In this document: positions 35,498 to 44,657 of the stretch, in pieces
How the letters are laid out: each line of letters begins with the position of its first letter
Numbering within the stretch: position 1 is the stretch's first letter
Assembly: GCF_902833645.1 (NCBI RefSeq)
Contig: NZ_CADFGE010000005.1
Coordinates: 124,001 to 188,000, forward strand
Reading direction: 5' to 3'
Length of the DNA: 64,000 nucleotides
Source of the DNA: Paraburkholderia fungorum
GTDB lineage: Bacteria > Pseudomonadota > Gammaproteobacteria > Burkholderiales > Burkholderiaceae
Program-made: the position numbers and the translations under genes
Notes under the pieces: model-generated
The model's database searches: none
The model's input: the letters and a program-made list of their open reading frames with translations, nothing else
What the model was told of the DNA's origin: nothing

Positions 35498-36271
35498 ATG
35501 ACACCCCTACGTCAGCGGATGGTCGAGGATATGCGCGTTCGCAATCTCTCGGCCAATACCCAACGCGCGTACCTGCAGCAAGTTGGCGCCTTCGCGAAGC
35601 ACTTTGGCCGCTCCCCGGCGACGCTGGGACCCGAAGAGATTCGCGCCTGGCAACTGCACCTCGTCGAGGTTCGGCAACTGGCGCGCAGCAGCCTGGTTAC
35701 CGCGACCGCCGCGCTACGCTTTCTCTACACGGTTACGCTCAAACGCGACTGGGCGGTCGACGACATCGTCATGTCGAAGCAGCCACGCACACTACCGGTG
35801 ATCCTGAGTCGCGAGGAGGTCACCGCTTTCTTCGAATCAATCAGGAGCCTTAAACACCGCGCGATCCTGATGACGGCATACGCGGGCGGCCTGCGTATTT
35901 CGGAAGTGACGCGGCTGAAGGTCTGCGACATCGACAGCCAGCGAATGGTGCTGCGCATCGAGCAGGGCAAAGGCCAGGTCGACCGCTATGTGATGCTCTC
36001 GCCGCGACTGCTGGAAATCCTGCGCAGTTACTGGCAGACTGGTCGACCCGAGCACTGGCTATTCCCGGGACGGTTCGCTGACCAGCCCGTCGTTCCTGCG
36101 ACGATACGGCTGGCGTGCCAGCAGGCCCGGCGCCGGGCCGGCATCAGCAAGCCGGTCACGCCATACTCGCTGCGCCACGCGTTCGCCACCCATCTGCTCG
36201 AATCGGGCACAGACGTGCGTACCATCCAGCTGCTGCTCGGCCACCGCAGCCTCGCCACCACCTCGCGTTAT
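35498..36271 (+). pseudogene. IS91-associated tyrosine integrase, 5' part
   Basis: Start at 35498 follows AAAGGAG. XerD-like recombinase: core-binding domain (LSANTQRAYLQQVGAFAKHF), first Arg in YAGGLRISEVTRL, Lys in GKGQ, HSLRHAFA-type box YSLRHAFATHLL and LLGHRSLATTSRY. The frame is cut at CGT TAT (36266-36271), the RIT target duplication, just before the catalytic Tyr region completes, and then hits a stop at 36281-36283. The missing C-terminus is at 39822-39932. Confidence 0.
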
Positions 36272-36408
36272 TACCGACCGTAGATCTTTATGTAGAGTAG
36301 CAACGTCCTACGCTTTGTGAGCAAGGCATCTGGTTTGAACTACTGCACATAAAGTTTCATGATGGGCTCCTGGCGGCCATCGTGATCGCCTTTGTGAGGA
36401 GTTCGATC

Positions 36409-37671
36409 ATGGAGAAGTCAACCCATCAAGTTTCAAGCCATCTGCCGTTGCAGCAGTTCGTCGCCGGTGCGTTGAGCGAGCTGAAGAGGCTAGGCTATAG
36501 CAGGAAATCGCTCTGGCGCTATCGCGTAGTCTGGCGTCATCTCATTGAGTTTTGTCAGGAGATGAGTCTGGGCGATGAGTACTCCCTGGAGCTGGCGAAA
36601 CGGTTTTGCTCTACGTATCAAGTTCGTGCCGACGAATGCGTGAACTCTGACCAGGGGTGGCGGCGGAATATCGTGGTTTCCCTCAAGGTTCTCGAGCGCT
36701 TTGCGCATGACGGGTACATTGAGCGCATCGTCACCGACATGCAGAAGATACAGGTTCCCGCACCCATGAGCACGGCATTGCGCGACTATGAACTGTACTG
36801 CCGGGATCGCCGTCATCTTCGTACAACGACCCTTCGCGAGCGGACGCGGGAGATAGCGATATTCGCGGATTTCCTTGGTTCAAGGAATATCACGTCTTTT
36901 GATCAGATGCAGCCGGCCGATCTCTGCGCATTTGTGACCGCGCAACATCGTCTGTCGGCGAAGTCAGTCTCGCGCATCGTTTCCGATGTCCGTTGCTTTC
37001 TGCGCTTTCTTCTGATGCGAGGAATTCTGCAGCAGGATCTCAGCCATGTATTGCCGGTGGTCCACGTTCCCCGCGATGCGACTATTCCGTCGGTCTGGGC
37101 CCCGGAAGTCCTGACCAGGCTGCTCGAAGCCGTTGATAGAACCTCGCCCAAAGGTAAGCGCGATTACGCGATCTTTCTACTTGCCTGTCGCCTCGGATTG
37201 AGAGTGGGCGATATTCGCGCACTATCCCTCGACGATCTGAAGTGGGAAACGGCCACAATAGAGGTTAGGCAGTCGAAGACCCTCGCACCTCTTTGTTTGC
37301 CATTGACGGAGGAAGTTGGCGAAGCGCTGATTGACTATCTGAGATCGGGCCGTCCCCACTCGGATCATCGAGAAGTGTTCCTCACATTGAACGCGCCTTT
37401 CCTACCCTTCCGCGAAGCCGACAGCCTACATTGGATCGTCCGTCATTGGAAGGCCATGGCCGGGATTCACTTCAGGACTCCACAACGCTATGGTTTGCAC
37501 TCGCTACGCCACACACTCGCGACACAATTGCTCCATGAACAGACGCCGTTTCAAGTCATCAGCGACATCCTGGGGCACGCGACGACAGCCTCGACGTTGA
37601 TCTACGCCAAGACCGACGTGGAAACCCTACGCACTGCTGCGTTGAACACCGAGGAGATGCGCCATGTCTAG
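36409..37671 (+). CDS. ritA: RIT tyrosine recombinase A
   Basis: About 420 residues from ATG at 36409 with GAGGAG upstream. N-terminal core-binding domain, then the catalytic domain: Arg in LACRLGLRVGDIRALS, Lys in VRQSKTLAPL, HSLRHTLATQLL and Tyr in ASTLIYAKTD. Same overall form as the broken gene at 1-1145. It acts with RitB and RitC, which are always encoded together in RIT elements; the division of labour is not known. Its stop overlaps ritB by 8 bp. Confidence 0.
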   Translation: MEKSTHQVSSHLPLQQFVAGALSELKRLGYSRKSLWRYRVVWRHLIEFCQEMSLGDEYSLELAKRFCSTYQVRADECVNSDQGWRRNIVVSLKVLERFAHDGYIERIVTDMQKIQVPAPMSTALRDYELYCRDRRHLRTTTLRERTREIAIFADFLGSRNITSFDQMQPADLCAFVTAQHRLSAKSVSRIVSDVRCFLRFLLMRGILQQDLSHVLPVVHVPRDATIPSVWAPEVLTRLLEAVDRTSPKGKRDYAIFLLACRLGLRVGDIRALSLDDLKWETATIEVRQSKTLAPLCLPLTEEVGEALIDYLRSGRPHSDHREVFLTLNAPFLPFREADSLHWIVRHWKAMAGIHFRTPQRYGLHSLRHTLATQLLHEQTPFQVISDILGHATTASTLIYAKTDVETLRTAALNTEEMRHV

Positions 37672-38647
37672 TAGCAAATTCAAGGGCCAGTTCCGGAGTG
37701 CTGTCGGCTCACTCATGGAACAGTTCGTCCAGGAGAAACGGGCGTGTGGGTACCGATATGATGAGCCAGCCCGCTTGCTGGCATGCTTTGACCGCTTCCT
37801 GAGCGATGAAACGCTAATGGAATGCAAGCTGCCGCGCTCGATCAGCCGCAAGTGGCTCGCCAAACGGCCCCACGAGAGCAAGGGCACCCATGATCATCGT
37901 ATCTGTGCAGTTCGCCAATTTGCCCTGTTCATGTGCCGGTTGGGATATGCCGCTGATGTGCCGGATCGATGGCCGATGGAAAGGGGAGCGAGCAGCTTCT
38001 CTCCACGCATCCTGACACATGCCGAGATTCAGCGGCTGTTGCAGGCGGCTGACCAGCTTACACCGACCGCCCGATCCCCAATGCGGCATCTCATCATGCC
38101 GGAAGTGCTTCGGCTCCTGTATGGCTGCGGGCTGAGGATTAGCGAGGTGTTGCACCTGCGCGTGGCCGATGTGGACCTCGAGCGGGGAATCCTGACGGTA
38201 CGTGATGGCAAATTTGGTAAGGACAGGCTCATCCCACCAGCCTTGCCGCTGGTACAGCGCCTTCGAGTCTACGCACAAGTCATGGGCGATCGCCCGTCCG
38301 ACGCCTACTTTTTCCCTTCGCCATCAGACGGCCCGCTGAGCCACCCGGCCATCTACTGGCTGTACCGGGAGCTGCTGTTGCGCTCCGGGATCCCGCATGC
38401 CGGCAGAGGCAAGGGGCCGCGCTTACATGATCTTCGGCACAATTTCGCCGTCCATGCGTTGCTGCGGTGGTGTCAGGAGGGAGCCAACCTCGATGCGAAG
38501 CTTCCGGTGCTGGCAACCTACCTCGGCCATCGCTCCCTCGCCGGAACGCAGTGCTATCTGCATCTGATCGCCGAACTGTTTCCGGAGATCACGGCCCGCA
38601 CGAACGCCGCCTTCGGTGATGTCATCCCGCGCAGGAGCGGATCATGA
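37664..38647 (+). CDS. ritB: RIT tyrosine recombinase B
   Basis: 327 residues. Catalytic motifs: LYGCGLRISEVLHLRVADVD (Arg), GKFGKDRLIP (Lys), LHDLRHNFAVHALL (HxxR position reads His-Asp-Leu-Arg-His) and LAGTQCYLHL (Tyr). Translationally coupled to ritA (8-bp overlap) and ritC (ATGA overlap), so the three are made in fixed ratio. All catalytic residues are present. Confidence 0.
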   Translation: MSSSKFKGQFRSAVGSLMEQFVQEKRACGYRYDEPARLLACFDRFLSDETLMECKLPRSISRKWLAKRPHESKGTHDHRICAVRQFALFMCRLGYAADVPDRWPMERGASSFSPRILTHAEIQRLLQAADQLTPTARSPMRHLIMPEVLRLLYGCGLRISEVLHLRVADVDLERGILTVRDGKFGKDRLIPPALPLVQRLRVYAQVMGDRPSDAYFFPSPSDGPLSHPAIYWLYRELLLRSGIPHAGRGKGPRLHDLRHNFAVHALLRWCQEGANLDAKLPVLATYLGHRSLAGTQCYLHLIAELFPEITARTNAAFGDVIPRRSGS

Positions 38648-39654
38648 AGCCGACGGATTTCTCCATGCTCGTGACCAGCTTCCTGACGCACCATCTGGCC
38701 GCACAGCGCAACCTGAGCCCCAACACGATCAAGGCCTATCGCGACGTGTTCACCCTGCTGCTGCGATACTGTCGTGACGTGCGGGGAATCGCACTGGAGC
38801 GTCTGTCTCTTGCACAGATCGACGTAGGCATGGTCGAGGCATTCCTTGATCACCTGGCCAACGAACGGCATGTTTCGGTCAGCACGCAGAATCATCGCCT
38901 CGCGGCATTGCACGCGTTCTTCCGCTACGTACAGTCGGAAGTACCCGAGCGCCTGCTGCAGTGTCAGCAGGTCCTCGCGATTCCGCTGCGGCGACAGCCG
39001 CGCGCCAGCGTCGGTTACCTCTCCAGGGAATATCTTGCACAGCTTCTCGCACAACCGGACCTGCATACGTCTGAAGGCCGTCGGGATGCAGTGATGTTAA
39101 GCGTACTCTATGACACCGGTGCCCGGGTACAGGAGTTGATTGACCTGAACGCCGGGGACGTGCGCCTGGATCCTCCATCGCAGGTGCGCCTCAGGGGAAA
39201 GGGTCGAAAGCTGCGCGCCGTGCCGCTGATGGACTCGACAGTCGAGCTGCTGCGCCAGCATCGACGCGATAACAACCTCGATCGCCCTGAACACACCGAC
39301 AAGCCACTCTTCCAAAACCGGCAAGGCACACGATTATCGCGCTCGGGTGTGCGATATCTTCTGCAAAAGTATGTGATTCCTGTAAGGCGAAGTCACCCTG
39401 AATTCACGCAGCGGGTAAGTCCGCACAGTCTGAGGCACACAAAGGGAATGCACCTGCTGCAGAGTGGCGTGCCGCTCGAGATCATTCGCGACTTCCTTGG
39501 TCACGTCGATGTGAAGACAACCGAGATTTATGCTCGCGCAAATCTCGAGATGAAGCGCAAGGCTCTCGAGAAAGCCACCGACGGCGCGTCGCTTCCAAAG
39601 ATCCCATCCTGGCAGCAGAACAAAACGCTGCTCGAATGGCTGCATTCGCTGTAG
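38644..39654 (+). CDS. ritC: RIT tyrosine recombinase C
   Basis: 336 residues. Arg in LYDTGARVQELIDL, Lys in LRGKGRKLRAVPL, HSLRHTKGMHLL and Tyr in VKTTEIYARANLEMKRK. The C-terminus, KIPSWQQNKTLLEWLHSL, is the counterpart of the tails kept in the three 407-bp elements and at 1762. The half-site pair and terminal palindrome start about 60 bp after the stop, so this gene marks the right end. Confidence 0.
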   Translation: MKPTDFSMLVTSFLTHHLAAQRNLSPNTIKAYRDVFTLLLRYCRDVRGIALERLSLAQIDVGMVEAFLDHLANERHVSVSTQNHRLAALHAFFRYVQSEVPERLLQCQQVLAIPLRRQPRASVGYLSREYLAQLLAQPDLHTSEGRRDAVMLSVLYDTGARVQELIDLNAGDVRLDPPSQVRLRGKGRKLRAVPLMDSTVELLRQHRRDNNLDRPEHTDKPLFQNRQGTRLSRSGVRYLLQKYVIPVRRSHPEFTQRVSPHSLRHTKGMHLLQSGVPLEIIRDFLGHVDVKTTEIYARANLEMKRKALEKATDGASLPKIPSWQQNKTLLEWLHSL

Positions 39655-39821
39655 GACTGCGGAGGTTACGCACGCTGATTATTGGCTGCGGGCCTCCACA
39701 CCTGTCCAAACTTTTATGTAGAGTTCCTACGACCGGAAACCTTTGCTATTGCGAGCGGAATTCAACACTGCACATAACAACTTTCTGCCGGTAATAACGC
39801 AAATGTGCTGCAGCACATTTC

Positions 39822-39932
39822 CGTTATCTGAAGGTGGCTACCAGCACAATCTGCGCGACCATAAGCCCGTTTGACCTGCTCCCTCAACCAGTTGCGCCTG
39901 ACCCGCCAGAAGAACCACCCGCAAACGTCTGA
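39822..39932 (+). pseudogene. IS91-associated integrase, 3' part
   Basis: Continues the integrase frame after the RIT insert: RYLKVATSTICATISPFDLL then PQPVAPDPPEEPPANV and TGA at 39930-39932. The first two codons (CGT TAT) are the second copy of the target duplication. The transposase gene starts 8 bp later. Confidence 0.
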
Positions 39933-39940
39933 GCACGTCC

Positions 39941-41146
39941 ATGAAGACTGCTCAACTGGAAGTGGCAGATGTATTGCGTCGCTACGGCACCGCGTATCGT
40001 CAAACCCATGCCGGGTCACTCAGTCTCGCCCAGCGGCGCGTCATGAGCGCGGTTGAGCTATGCCGGACCGCTGCGCTCGGCGGACATGTCGAACAGTGCG
40101 ATGCCTGCGGCCATCAGCGCATCGCCTATAACAGCTGCCGAAATCGCCACTGTCCCAGGTGCCAGTCACTTGCCCGCGCACAATGGCTTGACGACCGTCA
40201 GGCCGATCTGCTGCCGGTACCGTACTTCCACGTGGTGTTCACGATCCCGCAAGAGATCGCTGCGATCGCCTACCAGAACAAGGCGGTGGTCTACGACATC
40301 CTGTTCCAGGCCACCGCCGAAACACTGCAGACCATCGCTGCTGATCCGAAACACCTCGGCGCTGACATCGGCTTCATCGCGATCCTCCACACCTGGGGGC
40401 AGAACCTGCTGCACCATCCACACCTGCACTGCGTGGTGCCAGGTGGCGGTCTGGCGCCGGACCACTCACGCTGGATTGCCTGCCGTCCTGGTTTCTTCCT
40501 GCCGGTGCGCGTGCTATCACGCCTGTTCCGGCGTCTGTTCCTCGAGCGGTTGCAGCGTGCCTTTGAGACCGGGCGCCTGCGGTTCTTCAACGCCCTCGCG
40601 CCCCTGCAGCATGTGCAGGCGTTCGCCCGCTATCTGGATAGCCCGCGACGCGCGGAATGGGTGGTGTACTCCAAGGAACCGTTCGGCGGGCCGCAGCAGG
40701 TACTCGGCTACCTGGGGCGTTACACGCATCGCGTCGCCATCTCGAACAATCGCCTGATCGCCATCGCTGATGGACACGTCACGTTCCGCTGGAAAGACTA
40801 CCGCCATGAATCCGCACAGCGTGTGATGCGGCTCGACGCACCGGAGTTCATCCGCCGCTTCCTGCTTCACGTGCTGCCGCGCGGACTGCAGCGTATCCGT
40901 CACTATGGGTTCCTCAGCAACCGGCGCCGCGAAACCGGACTCGCCGAATGCCGGCGTCTGCTCGAGGTCATACCACCGCGCGCGACTGTCACTGATGAGC
41001 TCAGCCAGGACTATCGTGACCGCTATGCCAGACTCACCGGTCGATCCTTGCGTGACTGCCCAGCGTGTGCGCGCGGACACATGGTATGCATCGAACTCCT
41101 GCCGCATCACGCCCGGCCGCGGGCACCTCCCGGTGGTGTGCCGTGA
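39941..41146 (+). CDS. IS91-family rolling-circle transposase
   Basis: 401 residues. An N-terminal zinc finger (CDACGHQRIAYNSC and CPRCQ, residues about 48-70) is followed by the HUH nickase core: HPHLHCVVPGGG holds the paired His, and LGYLGRYTHRVAIS the Tyr region. The motif HVTFRWKDYRHES is typical of the family. It nicks one strand at the element origin and moves it by rolling-circle replication. Looks intact; its partner integrase gene is disrupted. Confidence 0.
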   Translation: MKTAQLEVADVLRRYGTAYRQTHAGSLSLAQRRVMSAVELCRTAALGGHVEQCDACGHQRIAYNSCRNRHCPRCQSLARAQWLDDRQADLLPVPYFHVVFTIPQEIAAIAYQNKAVVYDILFQATAETLQTIAADPKHLGADIGFIAILHTWGQNLLHHPHLHCVVPGGGLAPDHSRWIACRPGFFLPVRVLSRLFRRLFLERLQRAFETGRLRFFNALAPLQHVQAFARYLDSPRRAEWVVYSKEPFGGPQQVLGYLGRYTHRVAISNNRLIAIADGHVTFRWKDYRHESAQRVMRLDAPEFIRRFLLHVLPRGLQRIRHYGFLSNRRRETGLAECRRLLEVIPPRATVTDELSQDYRDRYARLTGRSLRDCPACARGHMVCIELLPHHARPRAPPGGVP

Positions 41147-41409
41147 CGCCCGCGCCTTCACGCTTCGCGTACCTGCCCGGACAACCGGTCGCCCGGTTGA
41201 GGCAGCGCTCGGCCGCGCCGCAGCCAGCGCGACGCCACAGTCCACATCGCACCGCCCGTCACGATCGCACCAGCGTCCTCGCAACCTTCACACGCAGCAG
41301 CGGCACGTCTTCCACGACGCATCCAGCACCGCCATCTGCAACATCACGGTCATCACCCTGATTCAATGCCCATAGCTGCTGACGCCAGCGGAGCGGTTTA
41401 GCTCAAAGA

Positions 41410-41486
41410 ATTTTTAGCGAAGCGGACGCGGATTTCATACCGTGCCTGCGTTCATCCCGGTGCGCCGCTTCCGCTTCGCTAAAAAT
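41410..41486. repeat. Perfect 17-bp inverted repeat before integrase gene
   Basis: ATTTTTAGCGAAGCGGA (41410-41426) and its exact reverse complement (41470-41486) around a 43-bp spacer. It lies just outside the IS91-like end and 67 bp upstream of the integrase gene. It could be the recombination site of that integrase, the terminal repeats of a tiny insertion, or a strong hairpin. Not followed by a T run, so not a simple terminator. Confidence 0.
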
Positions 41487-41552
41487 CCTCTGCCTAATCG
41501 CAAGTAACTTTGCTGTACGCTGCGAAAACCTGATTCCAGACCGCGTCACACC

Positions 41553-42752
41553 ATGAACCTCGCCGTCGCACGCTCCGAACCTGTTCTCGCAATCGTGCTG
41601 CCGGCCGCGCTCGACGGCAGCCTCGGCACCAACCGCGCGAGCGGTCGGCACAGGCAGATCGCCGCCGACACGGATATCGAGGCCGTGCGGCTGTGGCTTG
41701 CCGAATACAGCGCATCACCGCATACGCTGCGCAGTTATCGCAAGGAGGCGGTGCGCCTGCTGCTGTGGGCCACGCAGACGCTCGGCAAGCCGCTGTCGAG
41801 CCTCACGCGCGAAGACTTCCTGTTGTATGAGCGTTTTCTCGCGGCGCCGACCGGCGACTGGGCCGATCCTGCGCTGCCGAGGCGAGGCCGCGCGCGGCGG
41901 CTGTTCGACGGGCCGCTATCGGAGCGCAGCCAGCATCAGGCGCTGGGCATCCTCTCGGGCCTGATGACTTACCTGGTAAGCGCCGGCTATCTGGCTGGCA
42001 ATCCGCTCGCGCTGCGCCGTGGGCGTACGACGTCAGCCAGGCGATCTCGCCGGGTCGAGCGCTACCTTGATCACGCGTTGTGGGATCACGTGCTCGCGAG
42101 TCTCGAGCTTTGGCCGCGCCTGACGGAACGCGACGAGCAGCACTACGTGCGCAGCCGCTGGCTGATTCGCCTGCTGTATCACACCGCACTGCGTGTCTCC
42201 GAAGCTGCGAATGCCAAGGCGGCCGACTTCTATCAGCGTCGAGGAAAATGGTGGCTGCACGTCGTGGGCAAGGGCGGCGCTGAAGGCGATGTGCCCGTCA
42301 GCGACGCACTGATGGCCGACTTTGCGCGGTACCGGGTCTTTCACGGCCTGTCGCCCGCGCCATCGGCGAGCGAGACCGGTCCGGCCGTGATGAGTATCGC
42401 CGGCAACGACGCGCGGCACCTGACACCGGCGGCGATCTACCTGATCGTCAAGGAAGTGTTCCGGCGCGCGGCGGACGCGCTTGAGGTTACCGATCCGGTT
42501 GGCGCCGTCACGCTGCGCCGCGCGTCAACCCACTGGCTTCGTCACAGCGCAGCCTCGCATCAGGCGGACGCCGGCACCGACCTGCGCTTCATCCAGAAGA
42601 ACCTGCGGCACGCGTCGATCGAGACCACCGGCATCTATCTGCATGCCGAGGACGACCGGCGGCATGCGCAAACCGTCAATGAACCGGATCAACTCCGCCT
42701 GGCACAAACCGATGCCGTTCAGCCTCCACCCACTTCACCGGGACCCGCATGA
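41553..42752 (+). CDS. Tyrosine-type site-specific integrase
   Basis: 399 residues. SAM-like core-binding domain (residues about 50-150: SASPHTLRSYRKEAVRLLLW), then catalytic residues Arg in LYHTALRVSEAANA, Lys in VVGKGGAEGD, HWLRHSAASHQ, RHASIETTGIYLHAE with the nucleophile Tyr. This subtype is common on Burkholderia plasmids and islands, and the remnants at 8543 and 21898 belong to the same group. Possible role: multimer resolution or integration of the replicon. The next gene overlaps by 4 bp. Confidence 0.
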   Translation: MNLAVARSEPVLAIVLPAALDGSLGTNRASGRHRQIAADTDIEAVRLWLAEYSASPHTLRSYRKEAVRLLLWATQTLGKPLSSLTREDFLLYERFLAAPTGDWADPALPRRGRARRLFDGPLSERSQHQALGILSGLMTYLVSAGYLAGNPLALRRGRTTSARRSRRVERYLDHALWDHVLASLELWPRLTERDEQHYVRSRWLIRLLYHTALRVSEAANAKAADFYQRRGKWWLHVVGKGGAEGDVPVSDALMADFARYRVFHGLSPAPSASETGPAVMSIAGNDARHLTPAAIYLIVKEVFRRAADALEVTDPVGAVTLRRASTHWLRHSAASHQADAGTDLRFIQKNLRHASIETTGIYLHAEDDRRHAQTVNEPDQLRLAQTDAVQPPPTSPGPA

Positions 42753-43273
42753 AGCATTCGGATTTCCATATCGGCCTTGAATTCATGGGCATCGCGGGCT
42801 TCTGGTGGCGCTGCACCGATGTCGGCAAGCGGACCATCGTTGCCATCCAGCTCGATCGGGACATTCCCCACTGGTATAGCGGACCGCCCTATATCGCGAA
42901 GGAAGTAGTGTTCGACGAGCACGAAATCGCGGCCTGTCATCGGACGGAGGAAGAGGCGATCAGGGCTGCCGTCCACGAACATGAAACCTCCGGGCACCCG
43001 GGTTTCCCGCATGAGGTCGTCACGCACATGATGGACGTGCGCTACAAAGATCCCGATAACCGGTACCCGCACAAAGGCGTTCTGCGTTTCGACCGGTGCC
43101 GGCCAGACGGCGAAATCCTCCATCCCTACGCGGGCCGGAAAGACGGGGAAGAGTGGATTGTGGAACTGTACCTGCCGTTCCTGAGGATCTACGGGGAGAT
43201 GCCGGAGCGCGATTTCATCGCGTTGCCGGTCACGACAGCTGCCAATATCCGCCAGCGGGCCGATCGACAATAG
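42749..43273 (+). CDS. Conserved protein of unknown function linked to integrase
   Basis: 174 residues starting at an ATGA overlap with the integrase. Acidic and aromatic, with FHIGLEFMGIAGFWWRCTDV, HEHETSGHPGFPHEVVTHMM and the end PERDFIALPVTTAANIRQRA. No signal peptide or membrane segment. I do not recognise a domain. A second copy of its last 25 codons lies at 43930, so the family is present twice. Translational coupling suggests a role with the integrase or plasmid upkeep. Confidence 0.
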   Translation: MKHSDFHIGLEFMGIAGFWWRCTDVGKRTIVAIQLDRDIPHWYSGPPYIAKEVVFDEHEIAACHRTEEEAIRAAVHEHETSGHPGFPHEVVTHMMDVRYKDPDNRYPHKGVLRFDRCRPDGEILHPYAGRKDGEEWIVELYLPFLRIYGEMPERDFIALPVTTAANIRQRADRQ

Positions 43274-43423
43274 CCTTCCCTGAATGAGCTGGATGAATAG
43301 GGCCCGGCAATTTTTATTGTGGCTCTATAGCAGGATGGTTTAAATGGATTTTTCTGCTCCATTGCTTCCGGGCCGGCGCCCCCGCGATTGCAGCCGGATC
43401 CCTTTGATAAAAGGATCAAATTC

Positions 43424-43912
43424 ATGAACGAAAAACGAATCCACCAGATTTTTTCCGTCAGCCTGATTCTTAAGGGTGCTCACGCATTGATCGAATGTAT
43501 TGGCGGTCTCGCGTTGACCTTCGGTGACAAGAGCACAATACTGGCGTTGGTTAACACGCTCACGCAAGAAGAACTCGTCGAAGACCCGAAAGATTTTATT
43601 GCAACCCACCTACTTACTTTCGCAACTCATTTTTCTGTAAGTAGCCAGCATTTTTACGCGTTCTACCTTTTAAGTCATGGAATCATTAAGGTCTTTCTGG
43701 TCATCGGTCTTCTCAGGAATAAATTGTGGGCATATCCGGCGTCTCTCGTTGTATTGGGTCTATTCATTATTTATCAAGGATATCGTTTTTCCTATACCCA
43801 CTCCTTTGGTCTGGTTGTACTGACGGTTCTTGACCTCTTCGTTATGTTATTGATCTGGCATGAATACCGTCTCATGCGTCATGGCAAGATCAAGTCGCAA
43901 GCTGCACTCTGA
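43424..43912 (+). CDS. DUF2127 membrane protein
   Basis: 162 residues from ATG at 43424 (AAAAGGA upstream). Four hydrophobic segments; the family signature ISVSLILKGAHALIE appears as IFSVSLILKGAHALIECIGG and the second as YAFYLLSHGIIKVFLVIGLL. Codon use is more AT-rich than the neighbours, so it may be a recent arrival inserted between a gene and the tail of its homologue. Function unknown. Confidence 0.
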   Translation: MNEKRIHQIFSVSLILKGAHALIECIGGLALTFGDKSTILALVNTLTQEELVEDPKDFIATHLLTFATHFSVSSQHFYAFYLLSHGIIKVFLVIGLLRNKLWAYPASLVVLGLFIIYQGYRFSYTHSFGLVVLTVLDLFVMLLIWHEYRLMRHGKIKSQAAL

Positions 43913-43929
43913 CGCCTATGGCCTATGGG

Positions 43930-44007
43930 CAGGTACGAAAGCGCGAGTTCATCGCGTTACCGATCAAGAGGGCCACCGATATGCAAGCCAAAGCTGATCG
44001 TCAATAA
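43930..44007 (+). pseudogene. Tail fragment of a second copy of the 42749 family
   Basis: 25 codons: QVRKREFIALPIKRATDMQA then KADRQ and TAA. It aligns with the end of the 174-residue protein (ERDFIALPVTTAANIRQRAD then RQ). Sequence divergence shows it is an old homologue, not a fresh duplication. Confidence 0.
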
Positions 44008-44124
44008 CGACATAGCGCGCACGGCACCGATCACGCATGAGAGTTCGCATTCGATGCGTACTTCGTTAGCGCGAATTCCCTTGCGTAACAACAGGTTGAC
44101 GGCGTTTTGGCGAAAATTTTACGA

Positions 44125-44410
44125 TTACCCACACCGACAGATTAGACGAAGTGACGGCCGACCCTCCCGTAAGCGCTCACCGTCAGGGTGCTCAAAAACG
44201 GCGGCGAGATCCGGCCGACCGACCTGTCGCGCGACCTTCGCCAGTCGTCGGCGAATGCCGCCGAGGACGCCCCGTGCCGACCGCCCGGCCCCGACGCGCT
44301 GCGGCAGGTAGCGCTCCACGGCTTTGCGAACCGGCGTGCCGGCGTACCAGGCGCGCAGCATGGCGAGTTCGTCGGCATCTGGAAAATCGACGAGGCGAGG
44401 TTCAGACGAA
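44125..44410 (-). pseudogene. Integrase N-terminal remnant
   Basis: Reads PRLVDFPDADELAMLRAWYA, GTPVRKAVERYLPQRVGAGR, SARGVLGGIRRRLAKVARQ and FEHPDGERL. It resembles the N-terminal region of long Burkholderia phage-type integrases. The catalytic part is missing and the frame ends at 44125. Confidence 0.
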
Positions 44411-44657
44411 GGCGTGGAGGTCAGGGGCGTTTTCCGTTACGTCGATTCGCGACACGGAGCGCGTGTCGCGCTGGCCAATGCCCAGTCCGCACAAATGCCG
44501 AAAAGTAAATCACGTGCATGAGACAACTGACATGACAAAAACAGATAGCGGCTGTCTTGCGATCCTCTGCCGCTTGTACTAATCTAACCGCATCCGGGGT
44601 ACCGCTGGCATCCTCTTCTCAACGTTCGGTATAAACGTTGAGGTAGTGAGGATTTGT

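Larger units (their letters stand above)
36272..39821 (+). mobile_element. Complete RIT element (recombinase in trio)
   Basis: 3550 bp holding three overlapping tyrosine recombinase genes and flanked by the direct repeat CGTTAT (36266-36271 and 39822-39827). Removing the element and one repeat restores the IS91 integrase frame (ATTSRYLKVATS). Both ends carry a half-site pair, TTTATGTAGAGT facing ACTGCACATAA, separated by about 45 bp. GCGTTATTACCG at the left junction is repeated inverted at 39789-39800. The right end finishes with a CTGCAG-centred palindrome. It looks complete and possibly active. Confidence 0.
35366..41404 (+). mobile_element. IS91-like element carrying an inserted RIT element
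   Basis: Contains an integrase gene (split) and a zinc-finger HUH transposase. Its ends match as inverted repeats: CTAAACCGCT at 35369 and AGCGGTTTAG near 41392. GAAC immediately precedes the left end, as in the target signature known for IS91-family rolling-circle elements. Without the RIT insert the element would be about 2.5 kb. Confidence 0.

Noticed and set aside
41147..41365. Plus-strand frames following the IS91-like transposase
   Set aside because: They are Arg/Pro-rich and lie in the element end; no domain or ribosome site.
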